NCBI GenBank assembly: GCA_946885925.1
Contig: CAMPHP010000290.1
Location: forward strand, 1 to 5,350
Direction: 5' to 3'
Length of the DNA: 5,350 nt
Origin: an uncultured Litorilinea sp.
Lineage (GTDB): Bacteria; Chloroflexota; Anaerolineae; Caldilineales; Caldilineaceae
Shown: positions 1-5,287 of the stretch, piece after piece
How the letters are laid out: every line of letters starts with the position of its first letter
Numbering within the stretch: position 1 is the stretch's first letter
Translations under genes and position numbers: made by a program
The notes under the pieces: model-generated
Seen by the model: the letters and a program-made list of their open reading frames with translations, nothing else
Databases searched by the model: none
What the model was told of the DNA's origin: nothing

Positions 1-65
1 CTTTCACTGCTGGCTTTCACTGCTGGCTTTTACTGCGAGCTTTTACTGCCAACTTGTACTACCAG
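1..65. repeat. Tandem array of five 13-bp units
   Basis: Five contiguous 13-bp units occupy 1-13, 14-26, 27-39, 40-52 and 53-65. The first two are identical (CTTTCACTGCTGG). The later ones diverge stepwise (CTTTTACTGCGAG, CTTTTACTGCCAA, CTTGTACTACCAG), with CTT, ACT and the second C of the core kept throughout. The array decays toward the cupin gene and starts at the window edge, so more copies may lie upstream. The unit length is not a multiple of three and no reading frame runs through it, so it is probably non-coding. It lies just beyond the 3' end of the minus-strand cupin gene. Its function is unknown; replication slippage or a protein-binding array are both possible. Confidence 0.85.
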
Positions 66-113
66 TCGAATAATCTGTTGAGCCTAGCTACTAGACCCTA
101 TTTCGGTATAAAA

Positions 114-680
114 TTAAGCCTGCTCAGTTGAGATGGAGGACGCTGCCGGAAAGTGGTCATACGCCATGCCCAAATTCAAGAGCCGGGCTAGATCTGAAGG
201 GGGCCATGTTGCCTCTGTCTGCCCTACCTCGGCCAGTGCCTCGAAATACTCTTCGCTGCCCGCGGGTGTGAAGAAGGCGAGATAGGTTGCTGGGATGGCT
301 GTCGGGTTCCAGAAGCGGTGTACCTGATAGGGCGGCACCACAATAACAGCACCCTGGCGTACCACCATCGTCTCTTCACCCAACGTCACCGCCAACATGC
401 CTTGGAGCAGATAGATAGACTCGGTGGTCTGCTGGTGGAAATGAGGCCAGGCATCTGAGAAGTAGGGGGGAACGGTGATCTCGACCAGAGTAAAACGGCC
501 ATCGGTCTCGCCCCCCGTAGCCTTGATGGTTAGTTGCAAGCTCCCAACGTTCAGAAGCTTTCCCTCGTGAGCGTTGTGCACATGGCTCGGTTGTTCGGTG
601 TTTGCTTTGCCTGTATTGGCTCTGTCTGTCTTGTCATCCGTGCTGTCGTCTGTGCTCTCATTGTCTACCCGATTCAACAT
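114..680 (-). CDS. Cupin-domain protein (single-domain cupin_2 type)
   Basis: A 188-residue protein with one small beta-barrel cupin domain. Motif 1 is seen as H80-x-H82-x4-E87-x6-G94, and motif 2 as G110-x5-P116-x4-H121-x3-N125, so the usual 3-His/1-Glu metal site is complete. The glycine normally found two residues after the motif 2 proline is replaced by Tyr118. The segment after motif 2 ends in a FTPAG stretch common in quercetin-dioxygenase-like cupins. These proteins bind a divalent metal and act as dioxygenases, isomerases or small-ligand sensors; the substrate cannot be told from sequence. The first 32 residues are rich in D, T, N and K, look disordered, and are not part of the fold. 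The frame is open to an ATG at 749 (211 residues). I prefer the ATG at 680 because GGGAG lies 6 nt upstream of it (687-691), the ATGs at 749/746 have only a weak GAG, and a likely extended -10 at 760-765 would leave them almost leaderless. No signal peptide is seen, so it is probably cytoplasmic. It is divergent from the STAND regulator. Confidence 0.88.
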   Translation of the reverse strand: MLNRVDNESTDDSTDDKTDRANTGKANTEQPSHVHNAHEGKLLNVGSLQLTIKATGGETDGRFTLVEITVPPYFSDAWPHFHQQTTESIYLLQGMLAVTLGEETMVVRQGAVIVVPPYQVHRFWNPTAIPATYLAFFTPAGSEEYFEALAEVGQTEATWPPSDLARLLNLGMAYDHFPAASSISTEQA

Positions 681-759
681 GCTTGGCTCCCGGTGATATG
701 GTTCTTTGGCCCTTCGCTTTGTTGGCCTTTTATGTCTCCATTTCATCATGTTCTCACTG

Positions 760-768
760 TATATAACA
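760..768 (-). promoter_or_regulatory. Extended -10 promoter element for the cupin gene
   Basis: Read on the minus strand, positions 768-760 give TGTTATATA, which is TG-N-TATATA, an extended -10 element with 5 of 6 matches to TATAAT. No good -35 hexamer lies 16-18 bp upstream (near 783-788); that place is occupied by direct repeats instead. Transcription would start near 752-754, just in front of the ATG at 749, which favours the internal ATG at 680 as the translated start. The call rests on motif match only. Confidence 0.45.
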
Positions 769-776
769 GCAACTAA

Positions 777-812
777 CTACTACAAAAGCTGCTACACGCT
801 GTGCTACAATGC
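777..812. repeat. Three heptamer direct repeats at 12-bp period
   Basis: On the plus strand the heptamers TACTACA (778-784), TGCTACA (790-796) and TGCTACA (802-808) are spaced exactly 12 bp apart. On the minus strand they read TGTAGTA, TGTAGCA, TGTAGCA. The one nearest the cupin gene ends 12 bp before its putative -10 element, so the array covers the place where a -35 box would be. This arrangement resembles activator boxes such as the heptamer repeats bound by SARP-type regulators, though the sequence is not theirs. A regulatory role is inferred from position. Confidence 0.55.
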
Positions 813-838
813 ACCCATCTTTGCCCATCTCCTGACTA

Positions 839-867
839 GCAAATAGCGTTGGCAAATAGGGTTGCAA
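839..867. repeat. 13-bp direct repeat, two copies plus a partial third
   Basis: GCAAATAGCGTTG (839-851) is followed directly by GCAAATAGGGTTG (852-864), a 12 of 13 match, and a third GCAA begins at 864. The junctions create TTGGCA (849-854) and TTGCAA (862-867), both resembling a -35 hexamer, and TACTAT at 874-879 could be a poor -10 for the regulator gene with a long 19-bp spacer. The repeat is clear; its role as an operator or promoter part for the downstream gene is inferred from its place about 75-100 bp before the GTG start. Confidence 0.6.
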
Positions 868-879
868 GGGTTTTACTAT

Positions 880-914
880 CAACTTAGTCAATAACTTATC
901 AGCCGCAACTTAGT
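880..914. repeat. Three AACTTA-type direct repeats in regulator leader
   Basis: CAACTTAGT occurs at 880-888 and again, identical, at 906-914, with a related TAACTTATC at 892-900 between them. The steps are 12 and 14 bp. They lie 23-57 bp before the regulator's GTG start codon, between any upstream promoter and the ribosome-binding site. They could be boxes for autoregulation, but the sequence is AT-rich and short, so chance cannot be excluded. Confidence 0.4.
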
Positions 915-936
915 AGGATCACAAGAGGCTCATTGC

Positions 937-3447
937 GTGACGTCGAACCAAACCACCCCTCTCTCTTTTGCGCGCTGGCTCAAACGGCTGCGTGCCCAAC
1001 GCGATCTAACGCAAGAAGCACTCGCTGAATTAGCCTTTTGTTCTGTCCAGACCATCCGTTTTTTTGAAAGTGGCAAGCGCCGCCCTTCATTGGAGATGGC
1101 AGAGAAGTTGGCCGAAGTCTTGGCCCTGCCTGCCGATCAGCGCGATCTTTTTATTCGCCAGGCGCGCACTTCCCTCAACGTTGCTGATGATGAAAGCAGT
1201 GCTGGCAGCCGCGATGCCACACCTCCGGCGGTTACTACAACGAGTCCAGCCCCTTCTACGCATTTGCCCTTGCCCGCCACTGTGCTGGTGGGTCGCCAAC
1301 CTGAAACCAACTTGCTCCAACGGTTGTTGGTCGAAGAGGGAAATCGCCTGGTCACGTTGCTTGGGCCAGGCGGGATCGGCAAAACCCGGTTAGCGCTGCA
1401 CATGGCCCATAGGTTGGACGAGCACTTTGCCAATGGCGCACTCTTTGTGCCGCTGGTTTCAATCTCGAATGCCGTAGAACTACCCTCGGCAATTGCAGGA
1501 GCCATGAATGCGACGCTGGCAGGGGATAGCAGCACAGCCCAGTTGAATGCGCTGCTGCAAGGCCAATCGTTACTCTTGGTCTTGGACAACTTCGAGCATC
1601 TGCTGGCGCTGGATGGCGATGCGATCACGCACCTCGTTGACCATATCTTGCAGCACATACCAGGTGTCCACCTGTTGATTACTTCGCGCGAGCGATTGCG
1701 ATTGGGTGGGGAGTGCATCGTGGAATTGGGCGGGCTAGAGGTGCCTCATGCGGCGCAAAGCGGGGATGTGGCAGCCAGCGAAGCGGTGATCTTGTTTTTG
1801 CAGCGCGCGCGCCAGGTTCTACCCTCCTTTGCCTTGACCCCTGCCAATCGCGCGGCCATCGTTCGACTCTGCACCCTGCTGGGTGGCATGCCCCTAGGCA
1901 TTGAACTGGCCGCGGCCTGGGTACGCATGCTCACACCAGAGGAGATCGCGACTGAGATTAGCCGCAGCCTGGACTTTCTAACGCTGGCCGACCGTGGCGC
2001 ACCCGCGCGCCATCGCAGCTTGCGCGCTGCCTTTGAACATTCATGGAAATTGCTTGCTCCCGAAGAACAACGCGCTGCCGCACGTCTTTCCATCTTCCGC
2101 GGTGGCTTCCGTCGCGAAGCGGCCCAAGCTGTTGCCAGGGCGACATTACCCGACCTTGCTGCCTTGATTGACAAGTCGCTGGTGCGCGCCGAAACCGAAG
2201 CTGCCGCGCCCGACGGAACGCTGCGCTATGAGATGCACGAATTGTTGCGCCAATATCTACGCGATAAGCTGGTGGAGATGGGTGAGGAAGAAGAGATAGC
2301 GCGCCGCTATGCTGAATATTTCCTGGCAATGGCCGAGCAGGTAGACTCGCAACACTATGCCGATGTCTCACCAGTATGGTTCAAGCAATTGTGGGGTGAA
2401 CAAGGCAATCTGCGCGCTGTATTAGAGTGGTCGGTCAGTGCGCTGCGCGCCCCGGAGTTGGGCTTGCGGCTGGTAGGAGCCTTGGGGCGCTTTTGGTATA
2501 TGAGCGATGCCTGGATCGAGGGACGCGAATGGCTGCGGAACGCGCTGGCAGTGGCAGACGTTACCACGCAGCCACTGGCTCGCGCCAAGGCACTCACACA
2601 GTTGGGCGAGATGGAACATGCGATGGCCGAGTATGCTGCGGCCCAGCGCTGTTATGAGGAAGCCTTGGCAATCTGGCGCACGCATAATGACGAGCTTAAT
2701 ATTGCCTGGACGCTTTTTCAGATGGGCATCCTGGCCTCTACTTTGACCGATTATCAAAAATCCGAGGCACTGCTGAATGAAAGTCTACAGATCTATCGCC
2801 AGCGTAACGAACCGTGGTTTGTGGCAACTGTGCTGATGCAGCTTTCCAGCATCGTCATGTTGTATGAGGATCATGCTCGCGCAACCCAATTGCTGGACGA
2901 GGCTGTGCCTCTCTTTCGCAGTCAAAAGCGAACCAACAGTATGGGGGTGGCACTCAATTTACAGGGGTGGGCACAGATGCAAAGTGGCGATCATGCCGGT
3001 GCCATTCACCATTTCGAGGAGGCATACGCCGTTGGACAAGCGCATAACAACCTCCAACTCATGGGCTGGTCACTGCGGAACCTGGGTATCAACTATCTCC
3101 TTATGCACAAATTGACCGAGGCGGGAGAGTATCTGCGAAACTGCCTGCGTCTCTACCAACAGATCACCTTCAAAAGCGGTATGATCATTGCCTTTGAGGC
3201 ATTGGCGGCTGTGACTGTGGAACAAGGGCAGCCAGAGATGGCTGTGCGTTGGCTGGGTGTTGCAGAGGAACTACGCCGCAGGACAGGCCAATTGCGCCCG
3301 CTGAACGAAGCACGGCTTTACTACAATCGCGCTTATGAACTCACCCGTGCTGCACTTAGCCCATCTGCCTGGGATGCGGCTTATGCCAGCGGGGTTGCTC
3401 TTCCGTTGGACAAGGCGCTGACACTCGCAATTGCCAGTACCGTCTAG
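937..3447 (+). CDS. XRE / NB-ARC / TPR STAND-family transcriptional regulator
   Basis: An 836-residue signal-responsive regulator. Residues 10-75 form an XRE-type helix-turn-helix (core with LTQEALAELA, then SVQTIRFFESGKRRPS). A low-complexity Ser/Thr/Pro/Ala linker (about 85-113) leads to an NB-ARC NTPase: VGR at 118-120, Walker A GPGGIGKT at 143-150, Walker B LLLVLDN at 212-218, sensor-like ITSRE at 248-252, and GGMPLGIELA at 316-325 (the GLPL motif). A winged-helix part follows, ending in MHE at 433-435 where MHD is usual. Residues about 545-780 are helical TPR-like repeats, the likely sensing or protein-binding part. In STAND proteins, ligand binding to the C-terminal repeats drives nucleotide exchange and oligomerisation; here the output would be DNA binding by the XRE domain. 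The start is GTG, with AAGAGG at 923-928 and an 8-nt spacer. The frame is intact and all NTPase motifs are present. It is divergent from the cupin gene, with short direct repeats between them, suggesting local control or autoregulation. The signal and targets are unknown. Confidence 0.93.
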   Translation: MTSNQTTPLSFARWLKRLRAQRDLTQEALAELAFCSVQTIRFFESGKRRPSLEMAEKLAEVLALPADQRDLFIRQARTSLNVADDESSAGSRDATPPAVTTTSPAPSTHLPLPATVLVGRQPETNLLQRLLVEEGNRLVTLLGPGGIGKTRLALHMAHRLDEHFANGALFVPLVSISNAVELPSAIAGAMNATLAGDSSTAQLNALLQGQSLLLVLDNFEHLLALDGDAITHLVDHILQHIPGVHLLITSRERLRLGGECIVELGGLEVPHAAQSGDVAASEAVILFLQRARQVLPSFALTPANRAAIVRLCTLLGGMPLGIELAAAWVRMLTPEEIATEISRSLDFLTLADRGAPARHRSLRAAFEHSWKLLAPEEQRAAARLSIFRGGFRREAAQAVARATLPDLAALIDKSLVRAETEAAAPDGTLRYEMHELLRQYLRDKLVEMGEEEEIARRYAEYFLAMAEQVDSQHYADVSPVWFKQLWGEQGNLRAVLEWSVSALRAPELGLRLVGALGRFWYMSDAWIEGREWLRNALAVADVTTQPLARAKALTQLGEMEHAMAEYAAAQRCYEEALAIWRTHNDELNIAWTLFQMGILASTLTDYQKSEALLNESLQIYRQRNEPWFVATVLMQLSSIVMLYEDHARATQLLDEAVPLFRSQKRTNSMGVALNLQGWAQMQSGDHAGAIHHFEEAYAVGQAHNNLQLMGWSLRNLGINYLLMHKLTEAGEYLRNCLRLYQQITFKSGMIIAFEALAAVTVEQGQPEMAVRWLGVAEELRRRTGQLRPLNEARLYYNRAYELTRAALSPSAWDAAYASGVALPLDKALTLAIASTV

Positions 3448-3454
3448 CGAGCAA

Positions 3455-3463
3455 TGATATACT
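3455..3463 (+). promoter_or_regulatory. Extended -10 promoter for the PAL-like gene
   Basis: TGATATACT is TG-N-TATACT, an extended -10 element with 5 of 6 matches to TATAAT. A TTGCCA (3431-3436) lies upstream inside the end of the regulator gene, but the 21-bp spacing is too long for a normal -35, which an extended -10 does not strictly need. Transcription would begin near 3470, at the first of the 15-bp repeats, giving a leader of about 75 nt. Motif-based only. Confidence 0.5.
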
Positions 3464-3470
3464 GACCATC

Positions 3471-3515
3471 ATCTCAATCCACCTTATCTCATCTCACCTT
3501 ATCTCATCCCACCTA
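3471..3515. repeat. Three tandem 15-bp repeats in the leader of the PAL-like gene
   Basis: The units are ATCTCAATCCACCTT (3471-3485), ATCTCATCTCACCTT (3486-3500) and ATCTCATCCCACCTA (3501-3515), each differing from the consensus ATCTCATCYCACCTT at one or two places. They start close to the predicted transcription start and end 31 bp before the ATG. They are pyrimidine-rich on the coding strand, with few G residues, so the RNA leader would be largely unstructured. They could bind a protein on DNA or RNA, or be simple slippage products. Confidence 0.85.
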
Positions 3516-3546
3516 ATTTCCCACTAGTATTGGAGTTGGAACGATT

Positions 3547-4500
3547 ATGTCCATACGGCAGAGTGGTCAAGCCCCTTTTGTGTTTTCTTGCTGCGAAGAT
3601 TTACGGCGTTTGCCCCCGGCAGCATTGGCCCAAGAGAGCAGGCTCCACGGTGGCTTTGCCATCGACAAGCGACCTGGCTATGGGCATCTTTACTATGGTA
3701 TGGTTGAGTGCGGGCTGCTGCGGATTAGCCCTGATCTTACTATCCAAGAGATCATTGACCTGCCTCCCCATCTGCGCGATATCAACTTTCACAGCACCAA
3801 AATCGCTGAGTTCGAGGGTAAGCCCCGCCTTTTTCTCCCAGCCAATAACAACGCGTTAGTCGCCATTGTCAGCCTGGAGGGTGATGTGGAGATGATGCTG
3901 ACAAGGCCAGAATTGGCTGAATATCAAGCCGCCGAACAACTCTTTAAGCCCACGGATACCCTCTTGGTGGAGGATCAATTGCTGGTGGCAGATGGCTATG
4001 GATCAAACTATATCTCAACTGTCGACCTGGCAACCCATTGCTGGGTTAATATCTTCGGTGGCAAGAGCGACGACCCGCATCATCACGGGCGTTTCGGTAC
4101 GGCCCACGGCATCAATCTCACCCCCCACTCCCATCATCTTGCCATTGCCGACCGCCCCCACTCGCGCATCGCCGTGACCACGACGCAAGGCGAGTGGGTG
4201 GATGCTCATCCCTTGCCATCTGGCTCGCGTCCGTGCGGCATTGATTTTACGCAATGGCGGAACGAGTGGTTTGCGGTGGTGGGTAGTTTGGACGATCCCG
4301 AAAAAGGCCGCCCTGCCCCGATTTACATCTTGAATCGTGATTACCAGGTGATCTCCACCATTCGACCTAAGGAAGATTTAGGCATTGAGCAGGCCGACCA
4401 CATTCACAACGTCGTCTGGCATCAGCACTCCGGGCGACTCTTCCTGGTCGTCCAAAGCTGGAATCCAGGGCGCTACTTTGTGCTAGAGCATGTAGCGTAG
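3547..4500 (+). CDS. PAL-like / NHL-type six-bladed beta-propeller protein
   Basis: A 317-residue protein whose sequence breaks into six propeller blades (about 36-70, 78-112, 133-165, 183-215, 228-270, 284-316). Blades 3-4 match the NHL/PAL pattern closely: FKPTDTLLVED, VADGYGSNYISTVDL, then GRFGTAHGINL and IADRPHSRIAV. PAL (peptidyl-alpha-hydroxyglycine alpha-amidating lyase) is a zinc lyase with three metal-binding His from alternating blades, a catalytic Tyr in a DGYC motif and an Arg in an ADR motif. Here the equivalents are H82, H187 and H287, Y151 (DGYG) and R203. The PAL half-cystine after the Tyr is Gly152, and I see no clear counterpart of PAL's blade-1 Arg. There is no signal peptide or membrane segment, so the protein is probably cytoplasmic, unlike known secreted PAL. 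The start is ATG, with GGAG at 3532-3535 (11-nt spacing, a little long) and TGGA nearer. It has its own promoter and terminator. The fold is confident; the reaction is not. A lactonase-like or purely structural propeller remains possible. Confidence 0.85.
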   Translation: MSIRQSGQAPFVFSCCEDLRRLPPAALAQESRLHGGFAIDKRPGYGHLYYGMVECGLLRISPDLTIQEIIDLPPHLRDINFHSTKIAEFEGKPRLFLPANNNALVAIVSLEGDVEMMLTRPELAEYQAAEQLFKPTDTLLVEDQLLVADGYGSNYISTVDLATHCWVNIFGGKSDDPHHHGRFGTAHGINLTPHSHHLAIADRPHSRIAVTTTQGEWVDAHPLPSGSRPCGIDFTQWRNEWFAVVGSLDDPEKGRPAPIYILNRDYQVISTIRPKEDLGIEQADHIHNVVWHQHSGRLFLVVQSWNPGRYFVLEHVA

Positions 4501-4521
4501 TGGTTTTGCGGCAATGACTGT

Positions 4522-4566
4522 GGCCCTTGTCTGTGTTACTTGCATAGATGAGGGCCTTTTATTTTA
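4522..4566 (+). terminator. Strong intrinsic terminator after the PAL-like gene
   Basis: The arms 4522-4536 and 4542-4556 form a 15-bp stem, including four G-U pairs, closed by a 5-nt loop (TACTT). The base of the stem is GGCCCT/AGGGCC. It is followed directly by TTTTATTTTA (4557-4566). The hairpin begins 21 bp after the stop codon of the propeller gene, and this is the classic layout of a Rho-independent terminator. It separates the propeller gene from the next unit. Confidence 0.88.
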
Positions 4567-4803
4567 CTTCGCTCTTCGCAGATGTTCTAAGCCATCACGA
4601 AAGTCCTAGTCATTTAGCCAGGATCGAACTGGTAATCCGCAGGGTGACTAGTGAGCCAGTGTGTAGCATTGTGAATGCGAGCATGTGACCCAACGGACAT
4701 ACATATCCTCAGCCCTTGTATAAGCCAAATAGCATGACTGCCGTCAAGAGCCTCAGAACAATCCTCAATCGGATGTTAGGTTGTCCATGTACTTCCATAT
4801 ACT
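4567..4803. other. Gene-free intergenic stretch with small inverted repeats
   Basis: No convincing coding frame is seen on either strand. The stretch contains a tRNA T-arm-like hairpin (CCAG, 7-nt loop GATCGAA, CTGG; 4618-4632; on the minus strand the loop reads TTCGATC) but no full tRNA cloverleaf. It also holds a perfect small inverted repeat, GCATT-GTG-AATGC (4666-4678). A promoter for the gene at 4818 must lie here; TATAAG at 4719-4724 is the best -10-like match but lacks a good -35, and TATACT at 4798-4803 is too close to the ribosome-binding site to serve. Confidence 0.6.
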
Positions 4804-4817
4804 AAGGAGGTATTCCC

Positions 4818-5147
4818 ATGAAAATCGTATTGGACCGTGGTTATTGCGACGCAGCGCGCTCCTTCTGTGCTGTCTGTTCTGCTGCCTATTTCCGAAAACC
4901 TTTGGGTACTGATCGCCCCTGCGTCGTCGCTGTGATTGATGACGGAAACGAAAATGTATTGCACTTTGAAGTGAGAACCGATGGAAAGACGTTAGAGTTC
5001 GACCTTACGCAAGAGTTACAAGAAGGATTAGGGCTAGAGGGCTGGGAATTTTTGGCTGATTTTGAACCCAGCTTTCTGCGTCATGGTGCCGCCGATCGCT
5101 GGCGAGCGTTGGTAAACTCGCCAGGTTTAGGGAGAAATCCCACTTAA
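4818..5147 (+). CDS. Hypothetical 109-residue protein with clustered cysteines
   Basis: I do not recognise this family. The start is well supported: AAGGAGG at 4804-4810, a full Shine-Dalgarno match, lies 7 nt before the ATG. Cysteines are at 10, 17, 20 and 35, giving C-x6-C-x2-C followed by a fourth Cys 15 residues later, which could be a zinc or iron-sulfur ligand set or redox thiols. Residues 35-63 alternate hydrophobic and polar residues as in beta strands (CVVAVIDDG, NVLHFEVR, KTLEFDLT). The C-terminal part (64-99) looks helical and is rich in acidic and aromatic residues, with two Trp (W76, W95). There is no signal peptide or membrane segment, so it is probably cytoplasmic. It stands alone: a terminator-bounded gap lies upstream and 140 bp separate it from the Tat-exported gene downstream in the same direction, so co-transcription with that gene is possible but not shown. 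Confidence 0.72.
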   Translation: MKIVLDRGYCDAARSFCAVCSAAYFRKPLGTDRPCVVAVIDDGNENVLHFEVRTDGKTLEFDLTQELQEGLGLEGWEFLADFEPSFLRHGAADRWRALVNSPGLGRNPT

Positions 5148-5228
5148 GAGCCGGAATGTCCAACAAAATACCCCTATGATACTTGTGCTGTAGGTCGAGT
5201 CCCAGACCGTCACTGATCTAGCTCTCCG

Positions 5229-5252
5229 CTCAATGTTGCTCTCAGTGTTGTC
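5229..5252. repeat. Tandem 12-bp direct repeat upstream of Tat-signal gene
   Basis: CTCAATGTTGCT (5229-5240) is followed at once by CTCAGTGTTGTC (5241-5252). The first ten bases of each match at 9 positions. The pair lies 36-59 bp before the start of the Tat-signal gene, in a place suited to a regulator box or leader element. TATGAT at 5175-5180 is a possible -10 upstream, without a clear -35. With only two copies this may be chance. Confidence 0.4.
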
Positions 5253-5265
5253 TACGTGCAGAGTG

Positions 5266-5280
5266 CTCCATTCATGGAGG
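5266..5280 (+). promoter_or_regulatory. Ribosome-binding site inside a hairpin
   Basis: CTCCA (5266-5270), loop TTCA (5271-5274) and TGGAG (5275-5279) form a perfect 5-bp stem with a 4-nt loop. The 3' arm contains four of the five bases of the GGAGG Shine-Dalgarno (5276-5280) that serves the ATG at 5288 with a 7-nt spacer. In the RNA this hairpin would partly block ribosome binding, so translation may be tuned by temperature, a competing structure or a bound factor. The base pairing is seen; the regulation is inferred. Confidence 0.5.
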
Positions 5281-5287
5281 TGTTCGG

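Noticed and set aside
1..65. CRISPR array
   Set aside because: Units are 13 bp and directly abutting with no spacers, and no cas gene is nearby.
84..94. CTAG-CTA-CTAG inverted repeat as a terminator for the cupin gene
   Set aside because: The stem is only 4 bp and is not followed by a T tract on the minus strand.
534..776. Plus-strand open frame encoding a hydrophobic, membrane-like 80-residue protein
   Set aside because: It is antisense to the cupin N-terminal region, starts with TTG without a good ribosome-binding site, and its hydrophobicity follows from being opposite a D/T/K/N-rich coding stretch.
1137..1718. Long minus-strand open frame inside the regulator gene
   Set aside because: The plus-strand frame carries clear XRE and NB-ARC motifs over the same bases; the minus-strand product has biased composition and no recognisable motif.
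3530..3859. Plus-strand open frame overlapping the start of the propeller gene
   Set aside because: It is in a different frame from the convincing propeller protein, lacks a good start context and shows no domain signature.
4600..4680. Possible minus-strand tRNA gene
   Set aside because: Only a T-arm-like hairpin fits; no matching acceptor stem, anticodon arm or D arm can be drawn.
4776..4964. Minus-strand 62-residue open frame
   Set aside because: It overlaps the well-started gene at 4818 and its Shine-Dalgarno on the opposite strand, and has no supporting features.
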